Assembly: GCA_052273845.1 (NCBI GenBank)
Contig: DAVZHM010000016.1
Coordinates: 1 to 28,442 of the forward strand
From: Fimenecus sp052273845
GTDB lineage: Bacteria; Bacillota; Clostridia; Oscillospirales; Acutalibacteraceae
DNA length: 28,442 nt
Reading direction: 5' to 3'
The stretch's first letter is position 1. Every line of letters starts with the position of its first letter. Below are positions 1 through 7,599 of this stretch, piece by piece. Position numbers and translations under genes: made by a program. The notes below the pieces were generated by a model, which was given only the letters and a program-made list of their open reading frames with translations, did not search any database and had not been told where the DNA came from.

Positions 1-40
1 TGACCTTAATTGATTTGGCGAAATAAGCAAAAAACATACA

Positions 41-73
41 ACACCGCCCGCGGAGATTTTCCACGGGCGGTGT
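41..73. terminator. Intrinsic terminator after uxaC
   Basis: A 10-bp perfect stem (ACACCGCCCG at 41-50 with CGGGCGGTGT at 64-73) is followed by T5 on the + strand and by a T-rich stretch on the - strand. It lies just past the uxaC stop at 96, so it probably ends uxaC transcription and could also stop transcription entering from the left. Nothing else is visible in bases 1-95. Confidence 0.75.
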
Positions 74-95
74 TTTTGTGTTTATGGGGCTGTTT

Positions 96-1499
96 TTATT
101 CAATTCCGAAATACTTTGCGGCATTGTTGTAAGAAATATCGGCAACCACCTGTGACAGGAATTCGAGGTCACAGGGATATTTTCCCTCCTCGACCCAATC
201 GCCGACCAATTCGCAGAGAATGCGGCGGAAATACTCGTGCCGCGGATAGGAAAGAAAACTGCGGGAATCCGTTACCATACCGACGAATTTGCCCAAAACG
301 CCGAGGTTTGCGAGTGTGCGCATCTGTTCGCGCATGCCGTCGTAGTTGTCGTTAAACCACCAAGCCGAACCGAATTGGATTTTAGACGGCACTTCGTCGC
401 TTTGGAAATTGCCGAGCATGGTGCCGAGGACATAATTGTCTTTCGGGTTGAGGGTAAACAAAACGGTTTTCGGCAAACTGCCTTTTTTGTCAAGCGCGTT
501 TAAAAGCCCCGAAAGCCCTTTGGCGATTTCGCGGTCATCAATGGAGTCAAAGCCCGTGTCGGGACCGAGACGCTCAAACATACGGCTGTTGTTGTTGCGC
601 ATAGGCCCGATGTGCAATTCCATTGCCCAACCGCGGCGCGCATATTCCGCGCCCAAAAACAGCATCAGCGCGGTACGGTACTTGTCCAACTCCTCGGTGG
701 TGAAACTGCCGCCGATTAAGCCTTTTTTGAAGATTTTTTCGACCTGGGCGTCCGTTGCGGGGCAATACGGCACATAGGTAAACGCGTGGTCGGAAGCGCA
801 GCAGCCGTTTTCCGCAAACCAATCCATACGCTCCAAAAGTGCTTCTTTTAATTCGCAGAAAGTGTGAATTTCGCGGCGCACCGCTTTTTCCATTGCCGCC
901 ACCCATGGAATAAAACTCGGCAGTTCTATGCCGAGCGCCTTGTCAGGGCGAAACGCGGGTAACACACGGCATTTGAAATCCTTTTCTTTGCGCAGCAAAA
1001 CATGATATTCGAGCGTGTCGGCGGGGTCATCGGTGGTGCAGACGCACGCGACATTGGATTTTTCAATCAGTTCGCGCGGGGTAAAGCCGCCCGCCTTGAT
1101 TTTTTCATTGCATTTTTGATAAATTTCGTCGGCGGTTTTCTCCGAAAGCGGCGTTTCCACCCCGAAATAGCGTTGCAATTCCAAATGTGTCCAATGATAC
1201 ATCGGGTTGCCGATGCAATACGGCAAACAGGAAGCAAACGCCTTGAATTTTTCAGCGTTGCTCTTTTTGCCCGTGATGAAGTCCTCGGAAATGCCGCAGG
1301 AGCGCATCACGCGCCATTTATAGTGATCGCCCGAAAGCCAAAGTTCGGCGATGTCGGCAGGTTGTTTGTTCTCGTAAATCTCTTTCGGAGAAAGGTGACA
1401 GTGCCAATCGAAAATCGGGGTTTTTTCCGCCCCTTTTTTGTAAATATCCTTTGCGGTTTTGGTGGTTAAGAGGAAATCCTTATCCATAAATTTTTTCAT
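96..1499 (-). CDS. uxaC: Uronate (glucuronate/galacturonate) isomerase
   Basis: 467 residues, the usual length for UxaC. The family isomerises D-glucuronate to D-fructuronate and D-galacturonate to D-tagaturonate in the cytoplasm, the first step of hexuronate breakdown. The N-terminal FDWHCHLSPKEI segment (His33 and His35) is the expected metal-binding start of the amidohydrolase-like barrel, and blocks such as MELHIGPMRNNN and GMVTDSRSFLSYPRHEYFRRILC fit the family. The ATG is preceded by an AAAAGGA ribosome site. It has its own promoter (1538-1566), separate from the upstream GH2/transporter operon, whose terminator lies at 1621-1640. That operon is expected to supply its substrate by importing and cleaving hexuronides. 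No later pathway enzyme (UxuA/UxaB/KdgK type) is in the window. Confidence 0.96.
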   Translation of the reverse strand: MKKFMDKDFLLTTKTAKDIYKKGAEKTPIFDWHCHLSPKEIYENKQPADIAELWLSGDHYKWRVMRSCGISEDFITGKKSNAEKFKAFASCLPYCIGNPMYHWTHLELQRYFGVETPLSEKTADEIYQKCNEKIKAGGFTPRELIEKSNVACVCTTDDPADTLEYHVLLRKEKDFKCRVLPAFRPDKALGIELPSFIPWVAAMEKAVRREIHTFCELKEALLERMDWFAENGCCASDHAFTYVPYCPATDAQVEKIFKKGLIGGSFTTEELDKYRTALMLFLGAEYARRGWAMELHIGPMRNNNSRMFERLGPDTGFDSIDDREIAKGLSGLLNALDKKGSLPKTVLFTLNPKDNYVLGTMLGNFQSDEVPSKIQFGSAWWFNDNYDGMREQMRTLANLGVLGKFVGMVTDSRSFLSYPRHEYFRRILCELVGDWVEEGKYPCDLEFLSQVVADISYNNAAKYFGIE

Positions 1500-1537
1500 T
1501 TACAATCGTCCTTTTTGCGGTGAATTTTCACAAATAT

Positions 1538-1566
1538 ATTGTACCCCAAAATGAAGCCGCGGTCAA
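1538..1566 (-). promoter_or_regulatory. Sigma-A promoter of uxaC
   Basis: On the - strand: TTGACC (-35, 1561-1566), a 17-bp spacer, TACAAT (-10, 1538-1543). It lies about 40 bp upstream of the uxaC ATG, so uxaC can be transcribed independently of the upstream operon. Confidence 0.75.
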
Positions 1567-1620
1567 GAAAAAGCCGACAAAAGCGGGAAGATAATCCAAT
1601 TAATATTGCGCAAAAGAAAA

Positions 1621-1640
1621 GCCCCCTCAAAAGAGGAGGC
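1621..1640 (-). terminator. Terminator of the transporter/GH2 operon
   Basis: On the - strand GCCTCCTC-TTTT-GAGGGGGC (one mismatched pair) is followed by TTTTCTTTT. It lies 32 bp beyond the GH2 stop codon and upstream of the uxaC promoter. Confidence 0.75.
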
Positions 1641-1671
1641 AAAACGGAGAAATCCGAAAAGCAGAAATCTT

Positions 1672-3903
1672 TTACGGCTTCGGGATTCGGTTGAGTTGCG
1701 CGTTCAGGGCGAGAAGTTGTTCTTTCGTAACTTTCACCCCTGCCGTGCCCAAAAGGCTCGTCAGACGAATGACGGTAAAGCCGCCCATCATTTGCATCAT
1801 ACTTTCGTTCACTTCAAAGCCTGCTGCTTTGCCGTCTTTGGGCATCATTTGTGCCATCATTGTGCCGAACAGTTGTGCGCCCGCAGGTGTTGCCGTAATA
1901 TCGCTCATTTTATCGTTAAGCGAGAAATACCCTTCGGGAGCGGTGATGTCAAACCAGTTGAGGACAGCGCCCTTTTCTTTCAAGCGATAGTCCTCATTAA
2001 AGGTATCTACCTTGCGAATAACACTTTCGTCGCGGCAATCGCCTGCAACGGCTTCCAATTTGGTTTCGCCGCAGTTCGGCACATCAAAATAGAAGAAGTG
2101 CACATCGCTTGTCTGCTTGCCTAAAGATTTGCCGTTTGCGAACAGTTCCGCCTCGGGCAAATTGGAATAGACAGTCACTTTTGTTGTGTCCTCTACCCTG
2201 TCCACATAGCGCTTGCCGCAGATGTGCACGAACGGGTCATCGGAAAGCCACGCTTTGTAAGCATAGAACGAATCCTTTTTGTACTTGCGGTCAAAGGTAA
2301 CAAGCCCTTTGTGATTCTGTCCGTTCTCGCCGCCCTCATTGCGGGCATCTGCACCGAAATCGAACATATTCCACACATGCGTTGCCCACATATACGGTCT
2401 TGTGAACAGCTGTTTAATCAATTCTTCGTGGTAATATGCCTGGTATTCCTCGGTATAATCGCCCTGTGTGGGATTGGAAGTGTGCCAATTCAGCGCTTCA
2501 CAGCCGTATTCACTCATACCGACGGGGATATTCGGGAATTCCTTATGGAATTTGTCGAACCACGGGCCGTTCATGGAAGTGTCGCCGCCGTACCAACCGA
2601 AATAGTGGTTGAACGAAACCACATCGGGGATTTGAATGTATTTGTCGTGGATGTCGCACATGGAAACAACAGCAACGGTGGTGAGTCTTGTTTTATCCAT
2701 CTCGTGCACCATATCGTTAAGCAGCGTATGGTTTTCGAGCAAATCGTCATCCGAGCCGTTCATTGTGATTTCGTTGGAAAGTCCCCAAACCACAATCGAG
2801 GGGTGATTGTAGTTTTGATACACAAGTTCTTTCATTTGCGAAATCGTGTTTTCGCGCCCGTTCGGCATGTGCTTTGAGATGTAAGGAATTTCTGCCCAAA
2901 TCACCATACCGTATGCATCGCACAGGTCATAGAAATATTGGTCATGCTGATAGTGCGCCAAACGAATGGTGTTTGCGCCCATTTCGCAAATCAGTTCCAT
3001 ATCCTCTTTGTGTTGTTCGGGGGTGAGTGCGTTGCCGAAGCCCGGGCGGTCTTGGTGGCGGGAAACGCCGTGCAAAGGATACACTTCGCCGTTTAAGATA
3101 AACCCTTTTTCGGGGTCGATTTTAAAGGTACGGCAACCAAAACGCGTGCTGATGTTGTCAAGCACAGTATCGCCGTCACAAAGTTCGGCGGTTACAGAAT
3201 ACAAATACGGGTCTTTTCTGCCGTGCCAAAGATGCACATTCGGAATTTTGAGGTCTGCCACGGTTTCGTCGGCAGGCAGTTCGGTTTTTGCAACTTCCGC
3301 ACCGTCTGCATCGAGTACCGTGAATTTGAGCGTTTGCCCCGCTTTTGCACCCGTGAGATACGCTTGTACTTGCACCGTAGCGTCTGCGCCCTCTACCGTG
3401 GGGGTAACGGCAATGCCCGGTGCGCCGTAATATTCCAAATCAAAATGCGAATCAGGAACCGCAATCAAGTTCACATCGCGGTACAATCCGCCGTAAAAGG
3501 TGAAGTCCGCCATTTGCGGATATACGCGGTCATTTTCCGCGTTATCCACAAGCACGCCGATGCGTGTACCCTTTTTGAGCGCGTCCGTAATATCCACTCT
3601 CCAAGTGGAATAACCGCCGTCATGGTGTGCGAGATGCTTGCCGTTCATATAGACATCGGCAGAGGAATTTGCACCGCGAAATTCAAGATAATATTTGTCC
3701 GCCTCGGGAATTTCCTCGCGGTCAAGGTCTTTCACATAGCAGCAAGTGCCGCGGTAATAATCGTTGCCGCCGTCCTGCCCGTCAATGTTGTTCCAGGTGT
3801 GGGGCAGATTGACGAAATCCCAATCGGCGGGCGTTTCTGCGGGAACCTCGCCCACGCCCTTGCGAAAAGACCATTTACCATTGATATTGATACACTTTCT
3901 CAT
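1672..3903 (-). CDS. Glycoside hydrolase family 2, probable beta-glucuronidase
   Basis: 743 residues with the GH2 order: sugar-binding jelly roll (about 1-150), Ig-like sandwich (about 155-260), TIM barrel (about 265-560) and a C-terminal extension. The acid/base is Glu378 in WGLSNE and the nucleophile Glu465 in GMSEYG. An Asn-x-Lys triplet (Asn530, Lys532 in GQNHKG) sits where beta-glucuronidases hold the residues contacting the substrate carboxylate. That triplet also occurs in some GH2 beta-galactosidases, so specificity rests partly on context: a GPH symporter 30 bp upstream in the same operon and uxaC next door. No signal peptide, so it should act in the cytoplasm on imported glycosides. 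The last 120 residues hold a Met-rich hydrophobic stretch (AQLFGTMMAQMM) unlike the catalytic part. AAAGGAG precedes the ATG. Beta-galactosidase is the main alternative. Confidence 0.85.
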   Translation of the reverse strand: MRKCININGKWSFRKGVGEVPAETPADWDFVNLPHTWNNIDGQDGGNDYYRGTCCYVKDLDREEIPEADKYYLEFRGANSSADVYMNGKHLAHHDGGYSTWRVDITDALKKGTRIGVLVDNAENDRVYPQMADFTFYGGLYRDVNLIAVPDSHFDLEYYGAPGIAVTPTVEGADATVQVQAYLTGAKAGQTLKFTVLDADGAEVAKTELPADETVADLKIPNVHLWHGRKDPYLYSVTAELCDGDTVLDNISTRFGCRTFKIDPEKGFILNGEVYPLHGVSRHQDRPGFGNALTPEQHKEDMELICEMGANTIRLAHYQHDQYFYDLCDAYGMVIWAEIPYISKHMPNGRENTISQMKELVYQNYNHPSIVVWGLSNEITMNGSDDDLLENHTLLNDMVHEMDKTRLTTVAVVSMCDIHDKYIQIPDVVSFNHYFGWYGGDTSMNGPWFDKFHKEFPNIPVGMSEYGCEALNWHTSNPTQGDYTEEYQAYYHEELIKQLFTRPYMWATHVWNMFDFGADARNEGGENGQNHKGLVTFDRKYKKDSFYAYKAWLSDDPFVHICGKRYVDRVEDTTKVTVYSNLPEAELFANGKSLGKQTSDVHFFYFDVPNCGETKLEAVAGDCRDESVIRKVDTFNEDYRLKEKGAVLNWFDITAPEGYFSLNDKMSDITATPAGAQLFGTMMAQMMPKDGKAAGFEVNESMMQMMGGFTVIRLTSLLGTAGVKVTKEQLLALNAQLNRIPKP

Positions 3904-3933
3904 AGAAAAAATACTCCTTTTGTTCGCTTGGAT

Positions 3934-5361
3934 TTATTCCTCGTTTCCTGCTTTTTCTGCGTGTTTGGCTTTTAAGACTTCCACATTCGCATCCACCTGC
4001 TTTTTGTGCAACGGATACCAGAACCACAAAACAAGCGCCAACAGCAAGAATCCGACAGCGGGTACAAGCGTGGAAATGTTATAAATGCCGTTCAGCACGC
4101 TCTCGGTTTGCTCCATACCCTGTTGTGCCGTGGCTTCGTTATACCCGATTGCTGTCAGCAACCAGCCGGAAAGGCCTGCGGCAACCGCTTGACCGAGTTT
4201 GCGAGCAAAAGAATACATCGCGTAAACAGAACCGTCCTCACGGATACCGTTTTTCAGTTCGGAATAGTCGATAACATCGGTAATCAACGCCCAGCAAACC
4301 ATAGAGAACACGCCGAGACCAAGCCAGCAAAGCATTTGCAGGCCAACATACACCCAAACATTTTCGGGGCGTACTATAAACATCACAAAGCAAACTGCGG
4401 CGGCAAAAAGGTCGGAAACAATGCTGACTTCCGCCTTACCGAACTTCTTCGCAAGCGGTTTTGCCACTACGGCGGCAAGCATCATACCGACCATCATCAT
4501 CAAAGTGGAAGCGGACTGCGCTTTTGCGTCGTTGTAATATTCGGGGAACACATAGCCTGCCATATTCTGCATAGTCAACTGTGCAAGCAACATCAAAATA
4601 GAAGCAACAATGACGGAAACCAATGCGCGGTTGTTGAGTGCGTTTTTCAGCATTTGACCGACGGAGTTGTTTTGGAATACATCTTCGGAAACCTGCGGAC
4701 GAACGCGCTCGGTCACCATTTTGTAGCAAAGCAAATAGCAAACGATTGCCAAAACGGAGAATACGCCTGCGGCGACGGTTACCCTGCTGCCGACCAAGAT
4801 TTCCTTGCCGGTTTCGGCGCTTTTTTCATAGGCAATCAGCGGCAATCCCACGCCGATGACCATACCTGCAAGCATACCGCCCATGGTGCGGAAGGTGGAA
4901 AGGGACTGACGGTCGCCGGGGTCTGCGGAAATCGCGGACGCCATAGAGCCGTAAGGGATATTGATAGAAGTATAAAACACCGATCCCCAAAGAATGTAGG
5001 TGATGAACAGATAGCCGATTTTCAGCCACTGCGGTGCGCCTGCAAGCGCACTTTGGTACATTAAGAACGATGCAATCGCCACCGGACCGCACATTCTCAA
5101 AATCCACGGTTTGAATTTACCGTTTTTGTTGCCGGGATGGCGGTCGCAAATTCTGCCCATGGTGACATCGGTAAACGCGTCCACAAAGCGGGCAATCATC
5201 ATAATGGTGCCGACCACACCCGCGCTGACGCCCATTACATCGGTATAGAACTTCATCAAAATCATTGTGGAAAGAATGAATGTGAAGTCATTGCCGAAGT
5301 CGCCGAACAAATAACCCATTTTGTCGCGGATGCCGAAAGGTCTGACAGATTGCTTTTCCAT
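3934..5361 (-). CDS. GPH-family sugar:cation symporter (hexuronide/glycoside type)
   Basis: About 475 residues with roughly twelve hydrophobic segments. It belongs to the glycoside-pentoside-hexuronide (GPH) family, in the MFS superfamily: the N-terminal RDKMGYLFGDFGNDFTF, RFVDAFTDVTMGRICDRH and PGDRQSLSTFR segments are family signatures. These carriers import glycosides with a cation through the inner membrane. An ATG at 5376 is possible, but GAGGGA lies at proper distance before the ATG at 5361 (MEKQSVRP), so the shorter start is preferred. It is the first gene of an operon with the GH2 enzyme, 30 bp apart, implying that the glycoside is imported intact and cleaved inside. A glucuronide is the best guess from uxaC and the GH2 gene; the sequence alone does not settle the substrate. 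Confidence 0.92.
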   Translation of the reverse strand: MEKQSVRPFGIRDKMGYLFGDFGNDFTFILSTMILMKFYTDVMGVSAGVVGTIMMIARFVDAFTDVTMGRICDRHPGNKNGKFKPWILRMCGPVAIASFLMYQSALAGAPQWLKIGYLFITYILWGSVFYTSINIPYGSMASAISADPGDRQSLSTFRTMGGMLAGMVIGVGLPLIAYEKSAETGKEILVGSRVTVAAGVFSVLAIVCYLLCYKMVTERVRPQVSEDVFQNNSVGQMLKNALNNRALVSVIVASILMLLAQLTMQNMAGYVFPEYYNDAKAQSASTLMMMVGMMLAAVVAKPLAKKFGKAEVSIVSDLFAAAVCFVMFIVRPENVWVYVGLQMLCWLGLGVFSMVCWALITDVIDYSELKNGIREDGSVYAMYSFARKLGQAVAAGLSGWLLTAIGYNEATAQQGMEQTESVLNGIYNISTLVPAVGFLLLALVLWFWYPLHKKQVDANVEVLKAKHAEKAGNEE

Positions 5362-5440
5362 AGGACATTCCCTCATCTTTCATAAAAAAATTTTGTAGTC
5401 GGCGAAATCTTTATGAAAAACGCCGATACGATTTAAGTTT

Positions 5441-5469
5441 ATTGTAACGGATATATACATTTTTTGTGA
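5441..5469 (-). promoter_or_regulatory. Probable activator-dependent promoter of transporter/GH2 operon
   Basis: On the - strand a good -10 (TACAAT, 5441-5446) has, 17 bp upstream, only a poor -35 (TCACAA, 5464-5469). The direct-repeat element at 5474-5506 begins 4 bp beyond this -35, the usual place for an AraC-type activator. A good -10 with a weak -35 fits positive control, but this is inference. Confidence 0.5.
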
Positions 5470-5473
5470 GGAT

Positions 5474-5506
5474 TATTTTTGTTTTTTATAGAAATATTTT
5501 TGTTTT
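5474..5506. promoter_or_regulatory. 21-bp-period direct repeat, candidate AraC-family operator
   Basis: TATTTTTGTTTT occurs at 5474-5485 and again, identical, at 5495-5506. Two half-sites in the same orientation two helical turns apart are typical of AraC-family binding. The pair sits between the two divergent promoters, 4 bp from each -35. The region is AT-rich, so chance similarity is possible. Confidence 0.55.
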
Positions 5507-5509
5507 ATA

Positions 5510-5538
5510 TTGCAAATTGCCAAAAATTGTACGATAAT
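5510..5538 (+). promoter_or_regulatory. Sigma-A promoter of the AraC-family regulator
   Basis: TTGCAA (5510-5515), 17-bp spacer, GATAAT (5533-5538). The start codon chosen at 5583 lies 45 bp downstream. Confidence 0.65.
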
Positions 5539-5582
5539 ATGGATAGTATTTTATGGAAAAACAAAAAACGGGGTGTCAAACG

Positions 5583-6809
5583 ATGGATTATACTGCCGAA
5601 CTTTCGTTTTTTTGCAAAATTTTACACAATTTTCGCATCGCGTCACAAATTTTTTCAAAGAATCAGCCGCCCGAGAAACCGCTTGACCTTGGATTGCGCG
5701 ATTTTTTGTATTTACAGGAAGAATACGAACGCCTGTTTTGTGCGCCGTGGGACTCGATGCAGCCGAACACCGTTTATACTGTACAGGACGCGTTTTTATG
5801 CAACTATATTTTTCTGTTGCTACCCGAAACCGATGTGCCGACCGTGTTGGTTGCGGGGCCGTATATGACACAAGATGTGCCGCGCGCAACGCTTATGGAA
5901 CTCGCAGAACGGCGAAACATTCCGCCACATATTTTTTCGCAAATCGAAAAATATTACAGTAACATTCCCGTAATTGCGCAGGAAGATACCGTAGATGTGC
6001 TGTTCTTCTCGCTCGGGGAAACGCTTTGGGGCGATATGGATAAATTCACGGTGCAAAATATCCGAAACGGATTTTCGGAAGAAGCCCTGCCGCAAACGGC
6101 AGAGCGTATTCAAAAGCGTAGCGACGATACCCTGCTCGCCATTCAAATGCTCGAAATGCGTTACGAAACAGAAAGCCGCTTGTTACAGGCGGTTTCACAA
6201 GGGATGACGCATAAAGCGGAACAACTGCTGGTGGGTGCTTCCAAAAGCGCATTGGAAATGCGCACGCCGGATGCGCTTCGCAATTCCAAAAACTACTGCA
6301 TCATTATGAATACTCTTTTGCGTAAGGCGGCAGAACACGGTGCGGTGCACCCTTACTACATTGACAGCGTATCTTCCGCATTCGCCAAGCGGATTGAACG
6401 CGCACAGTCTGCCGAGGAAATCTCCGCTTTGCAACGCGAAATGGTGCACACCTACTGCCATCTTGTGAAAAAACACTCCGCAAAACAGTATTCCCCACTT
6501 GTGCAGAAAGTATTAACTGTAATGGATTCGGATTTGACAGCGGATTTGAGTTTGCGGCATCTCGCCGCACTTTTGAATGTCAACGCGAGTTATCTTTCCG
6601 CCCTGTTCAAAAAGGAAACCGACAAAACCGTGACGGAATTTGTGACCGCCAAGCGTATGGAGTACGCGGCGTATCTGCTGCGCACCACAAAACTGCAAAT
6701 TCAAACCGTCGCGCAGCATTGCGGCATTTACGATGTGAATTATTTTACGAAAATGTTTAAAAAATTCAGCGGCAAAACCCCGCGGGAATTTCGGGAAAGC
6801 GTGCTGTAA
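5583..6809 (+). CDS. AraC-family transcriptional regulator
   Basis: 408 residues from the chosen start. The last ~100 hold the double helix-turn-helix of the family: the first in LRHLAALLNVNASYLSALFKK, the second in IQTVAQHCGIYDVNYFTKMFKK, followed by GKTPREFR. The N-terminal ~290 residues have no motif I recognise beyond a likely sensor domain. An ATG at 5553 is in frame, but GGGGTG precedes the ATG at 5583 at normal distance, and the same GGGGTGTCAA context is used at 12500. Divergent from the transporter/GH2 operon with a two-half-site direct repeat between them, it is most likely that operon's activator responding to the sugar. A bidirectional terminator follows at 6898. Confidence 0.92.
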   Translation: MDYTAELSFFCKILHNFRIASQIFSKNQPPEKPLDLGLRDFLYLQEEYERLFCAPWDSMQPNTVYTVQDAFLCNYIFLLLPETDVPTVLVAGPYMTQDVPRATLMELAERRNIPPHIFSQIEKYYSNIPVIAQEDTVDVLFFSLGETLWGDMDKFTVQNIRNGFSEEALPQTAERIQKRSDDTLLAIQMLEMRYETESRLLQAVSQGMTHKAEQLLVGASKSALEMRTPDALRNSKNYCIIMNTLLRKAAEHGAVHPYYIDSVSSAFAKRIERAQSAEEISALQREMVHTYCHLVKKHSAKQYSPLVQKVLTVMDSDLTADLSLRHLAALLNVNASYLSALFKKETDKTVTEFVTAKRMEYAAYLLRTTKLQIQTVAQHCGIYDVNYFTKMFKKFSGKTPREFRESVL

Positions 6810-6897
6810 AATGCGCGCCGTTCCCTATGCGCGATTTTTGGTTTGCGCTTGCAAGAGCGGAGCACTGTGCCCGCGAAATTTCGGTCGATTAGAAAGA

Positions 6898-6937
6898 AAA
6901 CAACCGCCGTGCAGAATATTCTGCACGGCGGTTGTTT
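6898..6937. terminator. Bidirectional intrinsic terminator
   Basis: A perfect 40-base palindrome with arms AAACAACCGCCGTGCAGAAT and its complement. On the - strand it is followed by a T-rich tail (GGTTGTTTTCTTTC). It separates the convergent AraC-family and RHH genes and overlaps the RHH stop codon at 6936-6938. Bases 6810-6897 hold no gene. Confidence 0.8.
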
Positions 6938-7136
6938 ATTGGTCTTTGTCTTTTTCAAATGGGATTTCTCCCTCAGCCTGTTCAAACTCTTTTATACATT
7001 TTCGGATAAGATACAGAATTTGCCCGTTGGCACTGCGCCCCTCATATTTTGAAATATAGCGGAATTTGTAATGCAGTTCCGGGTCGACCTCTATTCCTAA
7101 ATGCTTGTTGTTTTTATTTCGCATCATTCTCACCAA
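6936..7136 (-). CDS. Small ribbon-helix-helix (Arc/CopG-like) DNA-binding protein
   Basis: Up to 66 residues. After a basic N-terminus (RNKNNK) comes a short strand (HLGIEVDPEL), helix A (LHYKFRYISKYEG), a turn (RSANGQ) and helix B (QILYLIRKCIKEFEQ), the order of an RHH dimer fold. The first possible codon is TTG at 7136; ATG codons at 7127 and 7124 follow a GGTGAG and may be the real start, giving 62-63 residues. It is divergent from the DUF2493 gene, and the region between them contains CTTAATTTAAG twice, so autoregulation and control of the neighbour are plausible. RHH proteins usually repress their own operons or act as antitoxins; no toxin-like gene is next to it. The exact target is inferred. 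Confidence 0.75.
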   Translation of the reverse strand: MVRMMRNKNNKHLGIEVDPELHYKFRYISKYEGRSANGQILYLIRKCIKEFEQAEGEIPFEKDKDQ

Positions 7137-7140
7137 ATAT

Positions 7141-7206
7141 CTTAATTTAAGTTTATTTTAAGATTGTTTTGCGGCAGAATGTGCAAAGGATACTTAATTT
7201 AAGTAT
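7141..7206. promoter_or_regulatory. Pair of palindromic sites between RHH and SLOG genes
   Basis: The palindrome CTTAATTTAAG occurs at 7141-7151 and 7193-7203; the second is extended to a perfect 17-base ATACTTAATTTAAGTAT (7190-7206). A further TTTTAAG half-site lies at 7156-7162. Symmetric short sites in a divergent region beside an RHH gene suggest its operators. Confidence 0.5.
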
Positions 7207-7227
7207 GCCAAATTTGGAGGTATAACG

Positions 7228-7568
7228 ATGAAAACAGCAATAATCGGCTCACGAACTCTGCAAATCGAAAATTTGGGGCAATATTTCCCGCGCGAAACCA
7301 CGGAAATTATTTCGGGAGGCGCAAAAGGCATTGATATGTGTGCAAAGACCTATGCCGAAAAGAATCAAATAAAATTCACGGAATATCTGCCCGAATACAG
7401 TCGCTACGGACGAAGTGCGCCCTTAAAACGCAATCTGCACATCATTGCCCATGCAGACCTTATATTGGCGTTTTGGACGGCAGGTCACGCGGTACGGCAT
7501 ATGTTATTGAACAATGCAAACGGCAAAACAAGCCGATTCAGGTATATATATTTTCCGAAAAAGGATGA
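7228..7568 (+). pseudogene. DUF2493/SLOG-family protein, frameshifted
   Basis: The N-terminal part matches the Rossmann-like SLOG/DUF2493 pattern: MKTAIIGSRTL, then EIISGGAKGIDMCAKTYAEKN, then HADLILAFW. After Trp83 the reading frame is lost. The expected continuation, DGRSRGTAYVIEQCKRQNKP ending VYIFSEKG, lies in the frame read one base back and stops at 7568. Restoring one G in the GG at 7475-7476 would give an uninterrupted 113-residue protein of normal length. In the frame as given, translation continues to 7677 with non-family sequence and runs over the end of the convergent MFS gene at 7600. GGAGG precedes the ATG at good distance. DUF2493 proteins are thought to bind nucleotides or related ligands; the role is unknown. 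Either a recent inactivation or a single-base error in the assembly. Confidence 0.8.
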
Positions 7569-7599
7569 AATATTGTACTGTACATTTACACGCAGAAAA

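Noticed and set aside
4006..5064. Long open frame on the + strand (352 codons) inside the GPH transporter gene
   Set aside because: Antisense shadow: low-complexity His/Gln-rich product, no ribosome site, and the - strand frame has clear family motifs.
5399..5426. TCGGCG...CGCCGA inverted repeat in the transporter leader
   Set aside because: Only 6 bp with a 16-base loop; too weak to call an operator or riboswitch, though it could be a minor mRNA hairpin.
7465..7485. Programmed -1 frameshift in the SLOG gene
   Set aside because: No X-XXY-YYZ heptamer at the junction and no clear stimulatory hairpin; a lost G explains the data more simply.
6936..7568. RHH plus SLOG as a toxin-antitoxin pair
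   Set aside because: The SLOG gene is divergent, not co-transcribed, and DUF2493 is not an established toxin; TA organisation is not supported.
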